Made by a program: the position numbers and the translations under genes. A stretch of DNA of 64,000 bases, from assembly GCA_932521035.1 (NCBI GenBank), contig OW051496.1, forward strand, positions 10,912,001 to 10,976,000, given 5' to 3'. Every line of letters starts with the position of its first letter. Within the stretch, counting starts at the first letter, position 1. Below are positions 45,608-57,093 of this stretch, piece by piece. The DNA comes from Oscheius dolichura (taxonomy: Eukaryota; Nematoda; Chromadorea; Rhabditida; Rhabditidae). The notes beneath the pieces were generated by a model that made no database searches, was not told the origin of the DNA, and was given only the letters and a program-made list of their open reading frames with translations.

Positions 45608-48600
45608 GGAGTTTACGCTGTCCAAAGGATAAGGCTGCCAGCTACCATAATCCGAGATTAACACCTGCTCGAGAGTACTTCGTAAATAGGATCTGTATTA
45701 GGGTGTCCAAACACAAGGAGATAATTAAACATTGGAGGAGACTGTACTGTAGTCTCCCCTTTAGCCGGTGTCCCCCTCCGGAAGGCGCCCCTCATCTCCA
45801 TAGGTCGGTGGCTCCCCGTGGTGTGGCATGCAATTAACCTGCAATAGGCGTATCCTCCCCCCTCTTCTTCTTCTGACTGTCCCTCCGGAAATGTCTTTAC
45901 CCCTAAATATGTGTGGTCAAATAAATCCCGAAGAGTGTGACTCCATTGTCCTTTGTCTCTCTCCAGGTGTCAATATCTCCCTGGTTGGTGTGTCGTGTTA
46001 GGGCCAACAATGGGTCAACAGGGGGTCAATCGTGTACGGTAGACGAGCTCATTATAGGCAGGGGGGATTACGCACCTGAGAGCAGCAATACGGAACAATC
46101 TAATCCTGTTAATATTCACGGTTCTGCGCACTCGACACCCGGTAATTACATGATGGTAACCGTTTGTGTGGAAGGGAGACAGCCAGGAGGAGGGAGGACG
46201 ACAGGCTGGGCCCGCGTTTCAACTAATTCCTGAAATAACCACCCCTTTAAATGGAGGATACTGTACTTTCCAATAAGTATCTTATCTCTGATTCAATTCC
46301 CCATACAGTCGTAGATTCATTCTGGAGGAGTGCCCAATCTCGCCTGCCTAGGCGCGCCTCCTCCTCTCCTCTACCAGGAAAAGTGGACTAGCACCAAAAT
46401 GTCAAAAATACCCTATATTTATCTTAAAATGAACCCCATTTTAATGGGCACGCTAGTTTTTTAAGCCCTATTTTGTCTCTAGATAACATCGGGCTGAAGC
46501 CTTCAGGATCCCCTCCACAGGGCAGCCGTCTGCGTGCGGCGGCCGCCATCCTCCCGTCCTCTGCCTGCCGGCGTTTTTCCTCTTATTTTCCTTGCTCTTC
46601 TTTCTCTTCCTAAACAAAACAGTTATTATTTCAGAGAGTTTGAAGAAGAAGAAGAAGAAGAGCGGGCGCCTCCTCCTCCTCATGGCTGCTGTCTAATTGC
46701 CCTCCCTGGGCCTCTCCCTCTCCAAAGGTCAATCGTCGTCGCATTTCACAGTCGTCCCGAAAAAAAACTCGTTCCTCTCACTCTTTCCTCTTCCTCCTAT
46801 GTGTCATTTTCTATGTCTTCGCAATAAACCGTCTTTTTTGACTCACTGTACTGAAAAAGTGAAAAAAAAAGAAAGATCAATACAGCTGGCTCACTCCTAT
46901 CGTTTCTCCTCTTCGTCAGCCGCCGCCGGGGCTTCCTCGTTCTCAGAACTGTTTTTATCCACCTGAAGGGAGGGAGACGTCAGCAGCTGCGAGTATGAAG
47001 ACGCCACTAATTGCAGAGAATAGATTACAAATGAGACTACGGGTACTTTTAGCAGAGGGCTGGCTCACTTGGCCGAGTCGGCCTTTTCACTCGGCTCCAT
47101 TCAAAAAAAGGGCGATCCTCCCCCAGACAATGGAATCCTTTCCCATGACCCATGTCGTCCATAAAACAATTCTCACAATTCTCTTCCTCTCTCGTTTGTA
47201 TGGAAGATACTGTAATCAATTCAGAGATGGAGTCGAAGCTTCTCCCCCACCTGTTGGACAATCTCTACAGTAATCTGCTAAAGCCTGTGAGTTATCGTTT
47301 TAATTAGCCCCTGCCCGACTACGGTAATAAGTAGTACTTCCGCAATGGCTGGGGGAGACAGATGAAATCAGTCAGCGCGGGGTACCGTAGTCCCTGGGAG
47401 GGGGTGGGCGTCGGCTGACGTCTACGGGCCGGCCACGTACCTGAAGCATCGTGATTAGCGGCTACTACATGGCTAATTGGGCCTCAGGGGGACCCACTGA
47501 TGAGAGTAAGGTATGAAAGGGAGAGGAATGATATCAGGGGGGCCTCGGCCAGCTCATCGCAGCCCACAGCCCGCAGCTGAATAGAGTGCTGATGGGCCGC
47601 CGCCGCTGCCTCGAGAAGACGACTGGCTGGCGTGAGCGTGGCGAGCGCCCGGCGGTCCTTTGAAAGCCATACAAAAGACTCAATAGGGAATGGAGCGGTG
47701 GATTCAAAAGAAACAATGGATGTAATCAATGGGGGCCGTCCACCCCCAGCCCCACAGCAGCACAATGCGCCGCATAAGCCATTATACTCAGTGAGAAATC
47801 CAACAGCGGTCGTCGACTCGTCTCCCTCCTGGAAAAGATTCACTCATTTCCATCTACTTGATACCCTCTAATGACCTCATTAACGGGATTATCCTCCCCG
47901 AACTGTTAGCGCTGAGACACTGTCCCCCTGTGCCTTGTAGCCGTCTCTCTCGTCCTCGCCGGCCCGGCTGATTGGAACCGGCCAAGGCGAGAGTCTCGGA
48001 GCCTGGTAACCATAGTTGACAGTTTCCTCCCCTATCGATTGTGACCTTGTCCCCGTCCTCCTCCTCCTCCACCTGTTGATCTACTTCGACCCGTTTGACC
48101 TCGTCTCCTCAGACTCTCTGATCAAAGTGACACTTCTGTATAACCAGCTGCCGCGGCCCCCGAAGGCCCTGTACTCCTCTTCTCTTCCTGTTAAACCCGT
48201 TTTCTAATATTCCCCTCTTTCTCCCTCTCGGGTATTAACCTTTCCCTCCCGGCGGTCTCAGCTGTTGCCAACCGCAATGTTATTATTATCCCCCCTTATG
48301 ACTGAGAGTGAGAGTAGTGTCGTCGGTCGTCGCCATTACATAATATCTTGTCGAAGGCCGTCATGCATGCCGAATGCCGCTGGAGGGGGGATGTGACTCT
48401 CTCTCTGTCTCCTGGGCTGTCCCCCTGATTTTCCACTAATTAACCGGCTAATTAACGTATGTCCATAGGGTCCGGAAACAGGCAGCGGATGTCGCTTCGA
48501 ATGGCCGACGGAAGTTGCCAGGAGGGCCAAACACGACTTTTGTTCGAACAGGCCCTGCCAAGGGGGCAGATCCCCCGAGGAACAGTATCCTCCCTCTTCC

Positions 48601-49834
48601 GATTCCCCAGGAATTCCATTCGGAAGACGGTCGATGAAATTGTGGGAACCACTTATTGTTCTCTGGGAGTCATTAGCCAGATGAATAGAAGGCCCTCCTC
48701 TATCTGTTAGCCCCCAAATCATTAACAGTCCCTCTTCCCCAACAGACGCGTTGCCCCCTCTAATCCCTCCAAATATCACGTACTTGTACTTCTCACCCCT
48801 CCTCAGATTAATTCCCCTTCCACTTGTTCGAACATGATCTTAAAAACAACCGGCCAGTTCACACTCGAGGGCTGAGTAGAGTGGATATCATACCCCCGGG
48901 TTAGGTAGGGAAGAGGGGCCCCCTGCCCAGTGTTAATCAATCATTCCCGGGGCATCATCCGCTAGTTATCTATTCGTAGAGGGGATATTTGTGTCGATCA
49001 TGGCTAATGAGCCCTCGGGGCGACTTCTGGGGTCTGGCATACTGTAGCCATCTCTCTGGCTCTTCTCTCCTCGAGCCATCCTGCCTCCTCCCTCCCTCCC
49101 CATCGTCGTCGGCGGCGGCGTCGTCGTCGGCGTTTACTGCCCGTGGTAAACACGTCTCGGAGAGCAGCACGAAGACAAATACTCGCTCCGAAAATCGCGG
49201 TACAGCAGTACAACCTACGCGTCTCAGAGGCAGAGAGAATTGAGCCTAAATCAACACGAGACCCCCCGATCCCCCCAAGAAAATTATCAGGGCCTCGCCC
49301 CGTGCCCTTTTGTGTGTGGGGGCAAGGTGGGTGGAAGAAAGAGACAGGGGATTGTGACGGTCTGCGCTCTCCCCGGAGGTCACCTTGTCTCCGTTAATCC
49401 CCCTTGTGCATGACATCAGAGCCAAAATATTTCCCGTCTTCCGGTTCACCCCCCGAGGGGCTACCGTTGCGTAATCTTTACTTTTTGTTCAACAAGAGGA
49501 GGCACACCTGGGGGAGATTACCCGCCGGGGGCAATCTCCCTCTCCTCCTCCTCAAATGTTAAGGGCCAAATGATAATCATGGATTAATGTGTAGCCAGGA
49601 GAGTAGAGATTTTAATTGGAACACTGGGGGTACTATTTTGGATTTGGATGTCTAGAGAGGGGGAGGAAGGAAGAGGCCCCCACCTTCGATTTTCTACGGG
49701 GCCTTTCCCTGTCCCTGTCCCTTTTCGTTGTCTGCTCCTGTTGACAGTCTCTCTCGCTTCCTCTTAATTAGTATTCATATCAGAGAAGTAGATCATCCCC
49801 TCCCCCAGGCCACCCAGTCCTCCATCCTCCCTCG

Positions 49835-52443
49835 ATGTCTACGTATTATTATTCCCCGGATGAGCCACCATATGAGGTAAGTCATTCTCCATTTTAAAGG
49901 CCAGCTGGAAGGTCGAAAGATTCTCGCCGTCTTTTTGTCTGCCCCGGTAGCAACTAATAAACGGGAGACGAGAGCGAGAGGACTCGATTATCGACTATTT
50001 GACACTTCTTCTTTTCACCTCGTTGCATCTTCCTTTCATGAGGGGGTCACCTGAAGAGAGAAAGAGAGAGGCGACCACGCCGGGGCAGTTTTACAAGCGG
50101 CCCGTTATGCTAATAGTACAAGACCGTCGGGAGGATGGCTCCTCGGCAGGGGCATTCGTTTTTTCTTGTTTTTCAATGAAGAAATTTAATAGATAAGAGA
50201 GTGACAGTGAAGTACAGAGTGAAAAGAGAATAAAAAAATGGGGGGAAAACTGACTGGGGACCCTTTTCCCCGGAAATGGCGCGGCGATAAGGAAGAGGAC
50301 AGAGAAGCCCTGCAGGCGTGAGAAGTTCTTCTCGTCTCTCTCCCGATTCTAATGGTTTTCAATGGAAAAGGTGCGCTCTTTTGACAGCCGGCCTGGGGGA
50401 TAATATGCTATTGTTCGGGGACGGCTCAAAGAATGCGATTTGTTAGTATTTCGGCGCGCTCTTCGTCCCCCATTATTAGGTAGGGGTGGCGGGATTAGAG
50501 GGGCCATCCTCCCCTTCCTTTACCCATTTCCGACACCCCACCGCAAATCAATTCTACTGGGGTAGTTTTGGGGCTGCCCCTTTTCCCCCATCTCCCCAGC
50601 TTGCTGTAGCCACGCCTCTCGCCAGGGGATTGGCCGCGGTGGCGAGCCTTTGCCCCACCTCCCAGCGCCGCCCACTCGTCCCCCTATTGTGCTGTCGCGG
50701 CTGCTTTTGCGAGTCCACATCCATAATGATGACTATGATGGAGCAGGAGTTGAAGCCGATGCACGACTATTCCCATACCCTATGGCCGGGGATGGGCTTC
50801 ACCATGGCGCCGACACCCAGCCAGCCGTCACAGGTCGACGATCTCGATGCTCCCGACTCGCCAGATTCTAAGGATGGCAAGAAGAACGACGACAGGTAAG
50901 CGAGAAAAATTGACCTCTTCCCCCCTATTGTATCCTCTCGAAAAATAAATACTCACCCTTGAAAAGGGACGACAGTCAATAGGGCAGGGGCTGTCCAATT
51001 ATCATTGTTTCTTTTACTCCTTTTCAAGGGCCGAGCCCGCTCTTTTCAAACCTATTCGTCCCTATTCAATCCTCCCCGATATCAATTCTCATCGGGACCC
51101 GAATCAATCGAACGTGGGGTCTCTCTTCCTTTTTGTTGTAAGGGTGGAAAAAGCAGAGGGAGAGAGGGGCGAATTGCCTGCCTGAACCCGAGTCTCTGCC
51201 CCCTTCTCCCTCACCTTGACGGGTTACGGTAGCGCCTGCTGCTTATCACCCATTTGCATCGATACCCCGGCCAGCCTGGTCACATTCTACCGTAATCTCT
51301 TCTAAAACAATACGTCCTTCAGGGTAAAACGTCCGATGAATGCCTTTATGGTATGGAGTCGCGGTCAAAGAAGAAAAATGGCCCAAGAGAATCCAAAAAT
51401 GCACAATTCGGAGATTAGTAAACGGCTGGGAACGGAGTGGAAGCAGCTGAATGAACAAGACAAGAGGCCCTTCATCGATGAGGCCAAGAGGCTCCGAGCC
51501 ATCCACATGAAGGTGAGAATTCGGCCATCCCCCGAAAAGGGCATCCATCGATCCATTTCGCTCTGTTATCAAGGAGACCTCCTCCCCCGTAAACACTGAT
51601 CACATGATGGAAATGTTTCAGGAACATCCCGACTACAAATATCGCCCTCGCCGGAAGACCAAAACCATGCAGAAGAAACCCCTGGGGATGGGTTTCTCCG
51701 CCCTAGACCCTCTGAAACAACAGGTACGTCTGGGGTAGCCAGAAGGGGGGCAGACTCTTTTTTTGGGGGGAAGGCCCGTTTAATATTTGGCATACTGTAA
51801 TTTGAAGGACCACTTCCCCCGGAAAATGAGCCTGGCCCTGTCGGGGGGACGTATCCTCCCCTCCTTGTGGGGGCGCCTGCCTCTGACGGAAGAGGATGAC
51901 ATTCTGCTTGATCTGTCCCTGTTTTCATCTGCCCACTAATGGATTAAACATCGTCGTCTTCAGGCCTATCCGATGCAGTCGGCTTGGAACACCAACGGAC
52001 GGTCGTACTATGACGCGGCGGCGGCGTATCCCCTCTACAGTGGCTTCGACTTCAATCCCCAGTTGAGCTATCTCGGAGGAGGAGGCGGCACACAGAATAG
52101 TCTCTCAGCCGGTGGAGGACAAAGCCCCAGCCAATATTCCCAATCGCCCCTCTCTCAATATCCCAACTATTTGACCCCGGCCAGTACAGTTAAAGCCGAA
52201 TCGGAGGTAAGCTGGGAGGCGGGAGGACTCTGGTATTGGAAGACGTTGCAGGCCTCACCGGAAGGACTCGTCTCGGCTGTGGCGTCGGCTGAGGCAGCTA
52301 TTTCCTTCGACCCGAACCGACTGGCAACAGGCGATCCCTTCAAGGACATGACAGCCTATGCGATGTATACGAATCCTCTGACCTCCTACACTCTGGATAT
52401 GAATCTCTCAGCTCAGCTACAGAATCCACACGTGTCCTCATAA
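49835..52443 (+). CDS. SOX2: SoxB-type HMG-box transcription factor
   Basis: SoxB proteins specify neural and stem-like fates by bending DNA through the HMG box. The proposed first exon 49,835-49,876 ([14 protein letters not shown]) has a perfect GTAAGT donor and joins in phase to 50,714-50,895. Exon 51,323-51,512 encodes most of the HMG box: [38 protein letters not shown] and [16 protein letters not shown]. Exon 51,622-51,723 completes it ([14 protein letters not shown]), and the last exon starts at 51,964 with a Tyr/Gln/Ser-rich activation region containing VKAESE, like the SoxB VKSE motif. RPMNAFMVW and the [12 protein letters not shown] tail are diagnostic of group B. The HMG box is split by two introns, unlike intronless vertebrate SoxB1. 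A 45-nt in-frame segment at 52,207-52,251 may be an optional intron. The upstream start is less certain than the box; ATG codons at 50,726 onward are alternatives. Confidence 0.9.
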
Positions 52444-53233
52444 CCCCCTAAAAACGGGTCCCTCCCCCCACCCTTCTTCTTCTCAGTGCCACACTCAGAA
52501 ACAATATATACCCGACTCAGTTGCGCCTCGCTCCGTGTTTGTGATAGAGAGAGCATTCCTCCCCCTTCAAAAATCAAGGTTTTGGCTTTATCGGTGTACA
52601 GCCCCCCGTCCCTCTTCTCTTTCCCTCTACTTATTATTAAGATTCCCAGTTTTTCCCTCATTTCTCTCTGACACAAAATAGCGATGGATTAATTGAATTA
52701 TTTGAATGATAAATATAGTTTTTATTCTCTTATGTCTTCTGGCTATCCTCTCGTCCTCCCGTGGCCGCCAGTGAGGCGAATCTTGCCCGCGGTCACAGCC
52801 CGTCGGCATGGGAACCCGCGGATCATCCCGCACAACTTCAACCGTCGGTTAATTTCCCACACATCGGGGAGAATCTCATCCTCCTCCTCCATGGCTCAAG
52901 AGAGCAAACTGTATAAAATGTGGCCACTTGGATTAGTGGAAAGTTTATCGTCTTCGAGGACGTGGCGGCAGCCTCCTGTCTTTGTCCACCCGCGGGCTCG
53001 GCAGATCGAATTTCTCTATGTATTTTCTATGCAACGGAGTGAGGAGGAGAGGAGAGGAGAGAGAGAACCGGGCCCGGCTGGCGCACGACTGAATATTTGA
53101 GGGCAGGAGGACGAATATTCCTGGAGGGACCGAGGTCCTCCTGAAGGCCAACAGTCTCGACAGCTGCCGGCCACTTTGTGGTGGGAGGAGGATGATCACA
53201 TCGAGAGCTGAATGGGGGCAGACGAGAGAGAGA

Positions 53234-53289
53234 CCCAGAAAATCTCGGCAATTTTGAAGAGCAGAAGATCTCCCTGACTATACGGGTGC
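53234..53289. repeat. Foldback element, copy 10 (truncated)
   Basis: CCCAGAAAATCTCGGCAATT and, 30 bp on, CTGACTATACGGGTGCTGGC. Short and diverged. Confidence 0.55.
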
Positions 53290-54519
53290 TGGCACTCCCT
53301 CCAGCCTCGATCCTCCTCCCAACTGTACGAGTTCAGGAGCCCGTGCCCTGATGTCCCCGGCCAGTGCCAATCCGGCTCTCGATCATTTTGTCAATAGGCC
53401 GAGCCATGGCGCAACTCCCTTCCTCGTGTGAACATCTGCTTGATTTGAACTTTCTGTCTCTCTCTCGGCACATACCCACCCCCTCTCTCTACTCCCGAGG
53501 ACTCTTTCCCAGTGATGATTTCCGGTGTATGTCAGCCCTTTTGGCGGTGCCGGCGGCGTCTTTTCCCAGAAAGGAACACCTCATCCTGGTGAGTGTGAGT
53601 CACCGGGATGGTGCAGTCTCCTTCCGTCCCCGCTTTCAGGAGGTCAGGAAAGAGCCAGGCAGCGGGCAGAGTAGGGGTGAAATCTTCCAGGGCCCGAACT
53701 TGGCTCAGCAAGGCTAAACTCAGCGGGATGTCGGCCAATAACGCGTTAATCATGTTGTTCGAAATCCGTGGAGAGCCCAGCGGCGGCAATTTTCTCCACT
53801 TTCCTACCGTAGTCTTTCTCTCTCTCTCTCGTAATATGTGGTGGCCCAGAGAGGGGCCCACCAAGGGTGGCGAGAGGGAGAGAGGCCATTAATCACGTTA
53901 CGATCAACGACGTGTGCCTGTCCCTGTGTGTATCTGTGTGGTAAGTTCACTCTCGGCCACCAGGAACAATGGGAACAGTCTCTCTTGGAAAAAAAGCACT
54001 GATGGGAAGTCGTAAACGGGCGACGAGACGACCACATAAACTTGTTGATACTGTTTCCTCCCTGGCTTCAGTGACGAGGGCAGGGGACTAGATCATGCAG
54101 GAGGAGGATGGCCCGAGGAGCAGGAAGATCCAAATTTTGATCTCGGAGTCGTTGCAGGACCTAGTGAACTCCTTTCTCTGACATTTGATACTCGTCCTCC
54201 TCCTCCTGGGCAAAAAATACGGCGGCTACAAGACTTTTTACCTGGTTTAGACCCTCCAGGAGGTCCCAAGGAAGAGGGAGATCTATATTTTATTCTTTGA
54301 ATCTCTTCGGGACCCTCTGGACATCTTGAGGAAACTTTGACTCCAGGATCGCTGCAGGACTTCTCTTCAGAGTTTGATCTCCCCATTCTCTCCTCCCGGT
54401 CCAAAAATACACACCACGGCCACAGTCACCGCCACCCTGTCCTCTCTTCCTGTTTCATCTTCTTCGGTGGCGGCGGGGGTGCTCCGGCAGCCAGCCGGCT
54501 GCAATCCAGAGAGGAGTCG

Positions 54520-54541
54520 CCCCCCCCCCCCCCCCCCCCCC
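54520..54541. repeat. 22-base poly-C run
   Basis: Uninterrupted C from 54,520 to 54,541. Length may be an assembly or sequencing estimate. Confidence 0.9.
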
Positions 54542-55034
54542 ATTCTGTTTATTTTGTGGCTGTGTATGAGCAGTTGTCGCCTCGCCGAGTGTACAGGAGA
54601 AAGTGACCGCCGGTGTGTCCGAGTTGTCGTTTCTGCAAACAGTCACCTTTGTTCTACTGGCACTCATTTGAAAGCGAGCTGACACGCGAGAAGAACAAGA
54701 AGACGAGTCTTGTCCTACCGCAAAAACCAGGGGAACATCTCTCTCTCTCTCTCTCTCTTTTTATTTATATGGATTATCCTCCCCTAGAGAGAAGGGATTA
54801 AGGAGGACTCCAGGAGGGGGTAATCCCCTCTCTTGACGGGTGTCTTCAAGCCGCCTAATGTGTTAATTGGTCGAAACTCTCGACTGAGAGGCCGTCAGCT
54901 GAATAAATGCCAATTTTCCACGTGTCCTCTGCTTGCAATTCCGGCTGAATACGGGGGGAACTGTATCACATCGAGGGAGGGAATGGGGCAAGCCAAATGG
55001 GGGGCGAGAGTGTGGGCAGAGGGAGGATGCCCCA

Positions 55035-55113
55035 GCACCCGTAGAATCTCGGCAGTTGGAAGGGCTGTAACTCTGGATAACAGTAGATATAACTGCCGAG
55101 ATTCTACGGGTGC
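55035..55113. repeat. Foldback element, copy 11
   Basis: GCACCCGTAGAATCTCGGCA and CTGCCGAGATTCTACGGGTG followed by C. The arms carry a compensated pair: G in the left arm is matched by C in the right, so the hairpin pairs perfectly despite differing from consensus. Confidence 0.9.
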
Positions 55114-56221
55114 AGGCAGGCCGAGAGGTCGGCGAGTTCTCATCTTACAGCGTAAATTACTAGCCGGCTGTTTGTTTCAATTAAAGGCACGGGGCTCTCT
55201 CCCGGTTCTCAGGTGGTAATCGGCAAGATCGCAGACGAGAGGGCCAGGTAGCGCCAGCGGGAGATCGACGGCGTGCCTACTAATTAGCCGTGTGTGGGCA
55301 TTGTTCAGAGACAGCAATTGGGAGGCCACAGGTCGGCCAACCAATTGTCTACCACTCACGTAACTCCACTCCCTCCGGAGGTAGCCCCGGAGGGGCGTCG
55401 AGATTATCCTCCCCAAATAAGACAAATAAGATGATGACTCGGCTACAGTATCCTCCCCCGGGTGTCGGCACTCCGTAAAGCCATCGGCTGGCGTGTTGTT
55501 GCTGACTTGAGCCCCGTTAGTCACAAGTCTATTGTCCGTCCGTTTTTGTGGTATCAATGGCAGTCAGGCACCGGTATAATTGAAGAGGTTGAATCAGCTA
55601 ACAGACGAAGGTTGTGGGAGCAGGCCCGCCAAGGGAGAGACTATTCTTTTGGAGAAATGGGGGACAGTCTAAATGTATTATTTAAATGTTTACGTCAATA
55701 CGTATCCTCATCATATGATCTGTTGATTAGAACTTGTCTGTGGAGCGTGAATACCGCCTAATTGCACCTGATCCGAGACTACCTCGTCTGCTGATGAGCC
55801 GCGCTTCTCTTTTCTCTATTTTCCATGTAAAGGGGTCTTTTTAATATAAACAGCAATTCTAGCAATTATCATGGTCATTTTGTTGCATATACACAGCAGG
55901 TTATTGTAATTAGCAGGGTCAGCAATGGAATGGAAAAGGTCGATTAGGTAAGAGGAAGCCGCGACTGAAATTAGCTCAATTATAAGCGAGAAACGACCTC
56001 CGCGGCTGACTCTAACGGAATTTTGATAAATAATGTCTGGCGAGCTGCCGGGGCCTGTCTTCGTTGAAGGGATCAACGGTAACGGTAATAAATTGCTCCC
56101 GGTCACGGATTAGGCATTCAACGCAGTCGGCCGTAAAGTTACGCAACAAATCAAGGTGGCAAATATGGGTTGGAAGTTGCTTTCTTATTATAAAATTGGG
56201 GGGAGGAGAGTACGATTCCCT

Positions 56222-56319
56222 GCACCTATAAAGCCTCGGCAGGACAAAGATATAAATGCGTCGGAGTTTTGTAACTGTTTTGAATAAAGGTGAGACTGCT
56301 GCCGAGACTTTACGGGTGC
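56222..56319. repeat. Foldback element, copy 12
   Basis: GCACCTATAAAGCCTCGGCA at left and GCCGAGACTTTACGGGTGC at right. The left tip differs (CCTATAA for CCCGTAA). Confidence 0.8.
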
Positions 56320-56361
56320 AGAGGATTGACTCGTTTACCGCGCCCATGGCAATGGTCGGAT

Positions 56362-57050
56362 TTCCTTACTCTAAAAACAAAAGTTACTAGTTACGATGAG
56401 ACCTATTGACACTAATATCAAAGGTCTACTGTGTAATCGAATTTTGGAGTCAAAAAGCTGAGACGGCCAAGCTCCGGCCGAAACTGAAATGGCCACCGAT
56501 GATTTGAAAAGGCGATATGATGACCGCAGCCATAATTATCAACGGCCGCTTCGTACCACGGCCGAAACAAAAATGACCCGTTTCGGACGAATTTTCCTGC
56601 AATTTTGCGTGACGTTGTAAAAAATCAATTACAGCTTATATTTATCAGTATTCCTTATTCTTTGTGTTGCCTAACTTATGTGAGACACTCTTCTAGTAAA
56701 AGAACATCAAAAAGATGAAGAATAACGTAAAATTCCACCAATAGAGCACTTTAGCAATTGGTGGAATTTTACAACGTCACGCAAAATTGCAGAAAAATTC
56801 GTCCGAAACGGGCCGTTTTTGTTTCGGCCATTTTCGAAACGACCATGAGCGCTTTTGGGCCATTTTCTTTCGTTGCCGTTGCCATTTCGAGTCGTTTCCA
56901 AAACTGTTTCGGCCGTAGCTTGGCCGTCCCAAAAAACTCCCTCGTAAGCCTAAGCTAAGCCTAAATCGAGTATATCTTTTCACTAGACTTGGTTACTCTA
57001 AAAACAAACGTTACTAGGGACACCAAGGTTTATTGATGGGCGCTAATATC
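56362..57050. repeat. Dispersed tandem repeat, locus B (interrupted)
   Basis: ACTCTAAAAACAAAAGTTAC near 56,370 and ACTCTAAAAACAAACGTTAC near 56,995, with CTCGTAAGCCTAAGCTAAGC near 56,941, reproduce locus A in the same order. The transposon at 56,462-56,929 lies between the first half-unit and the CTCGTAAGCC block. Confidence 0.8.
56462..56929. mobile_element. 468-bp foldback transposon inserted in locus B repeat
   Basis: The ends GACGGCCAAGCTCCGGCCGA and its inverse TCGGCCGTAGCTTGGCCGTC match with one internal difference. Long inner arms, for example GTTTCGGACGAATTTTCCTG near 56,580 and its complement near 56,800, make nearly the whole element a hairpin centred near 56,735 (AATTCCACCAATAG... 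/ CAATTGGTGGAATT). No transposase ORF. Confidence 0.8.
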
Positions 57051-57093
57051 TAAGGGTGACGATGAAATCGAATTTTCCTGATACTTATCCTCC

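Larger units (their letters stand above)
40690..49830. other. Large gene-poor interval upstream of SoxB
   Basis: About 9 kb with no splice-consistent coding chain. ORFs are Ser-, Arg- or Glu-rich shadows of polypurine/polypyrimidine tracts (for example 43.73-43.9 kb, 46.64 kb). The stretch includes three foldback copies, numerous ACTGTAAT/TACTGTAG words and the longer word GGCATACTGTA. A plus-strand stretch at 48,115-48,207 (DSLIKVTLLYNQLPRPPKAL) follows an acceptor-like CTCCTCAG and looks faintly coding, but I could not extend it. Long compact-genome deserts beside Sox genes often hold enhancers; that is inference. Confidence 0.45.
52450..57090. other. Repeat-rich intergenic region downstream of SoxB
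   Basis: No gene recognised. Contents: two intact-looking and one degraded foldback copy, a 22-base C run, CT dinucleotide runs (54,740), and at 56.36-57.05 kb a dispersed repeat split by a transposon. A plus-strand frame at 55,560-55,761 (GTGIIEEVESANRRRLWEQA) is not low-complexity, but I see no supporting splice sites or homology. Confidence 0.45.

Noticed and set aside
48336..48779. 147-codon minus ORF and overlapping 83-codon plus ORF
   Set aside because: Neither resembles a known protein nor shows flanking acceptor/donor pairs.
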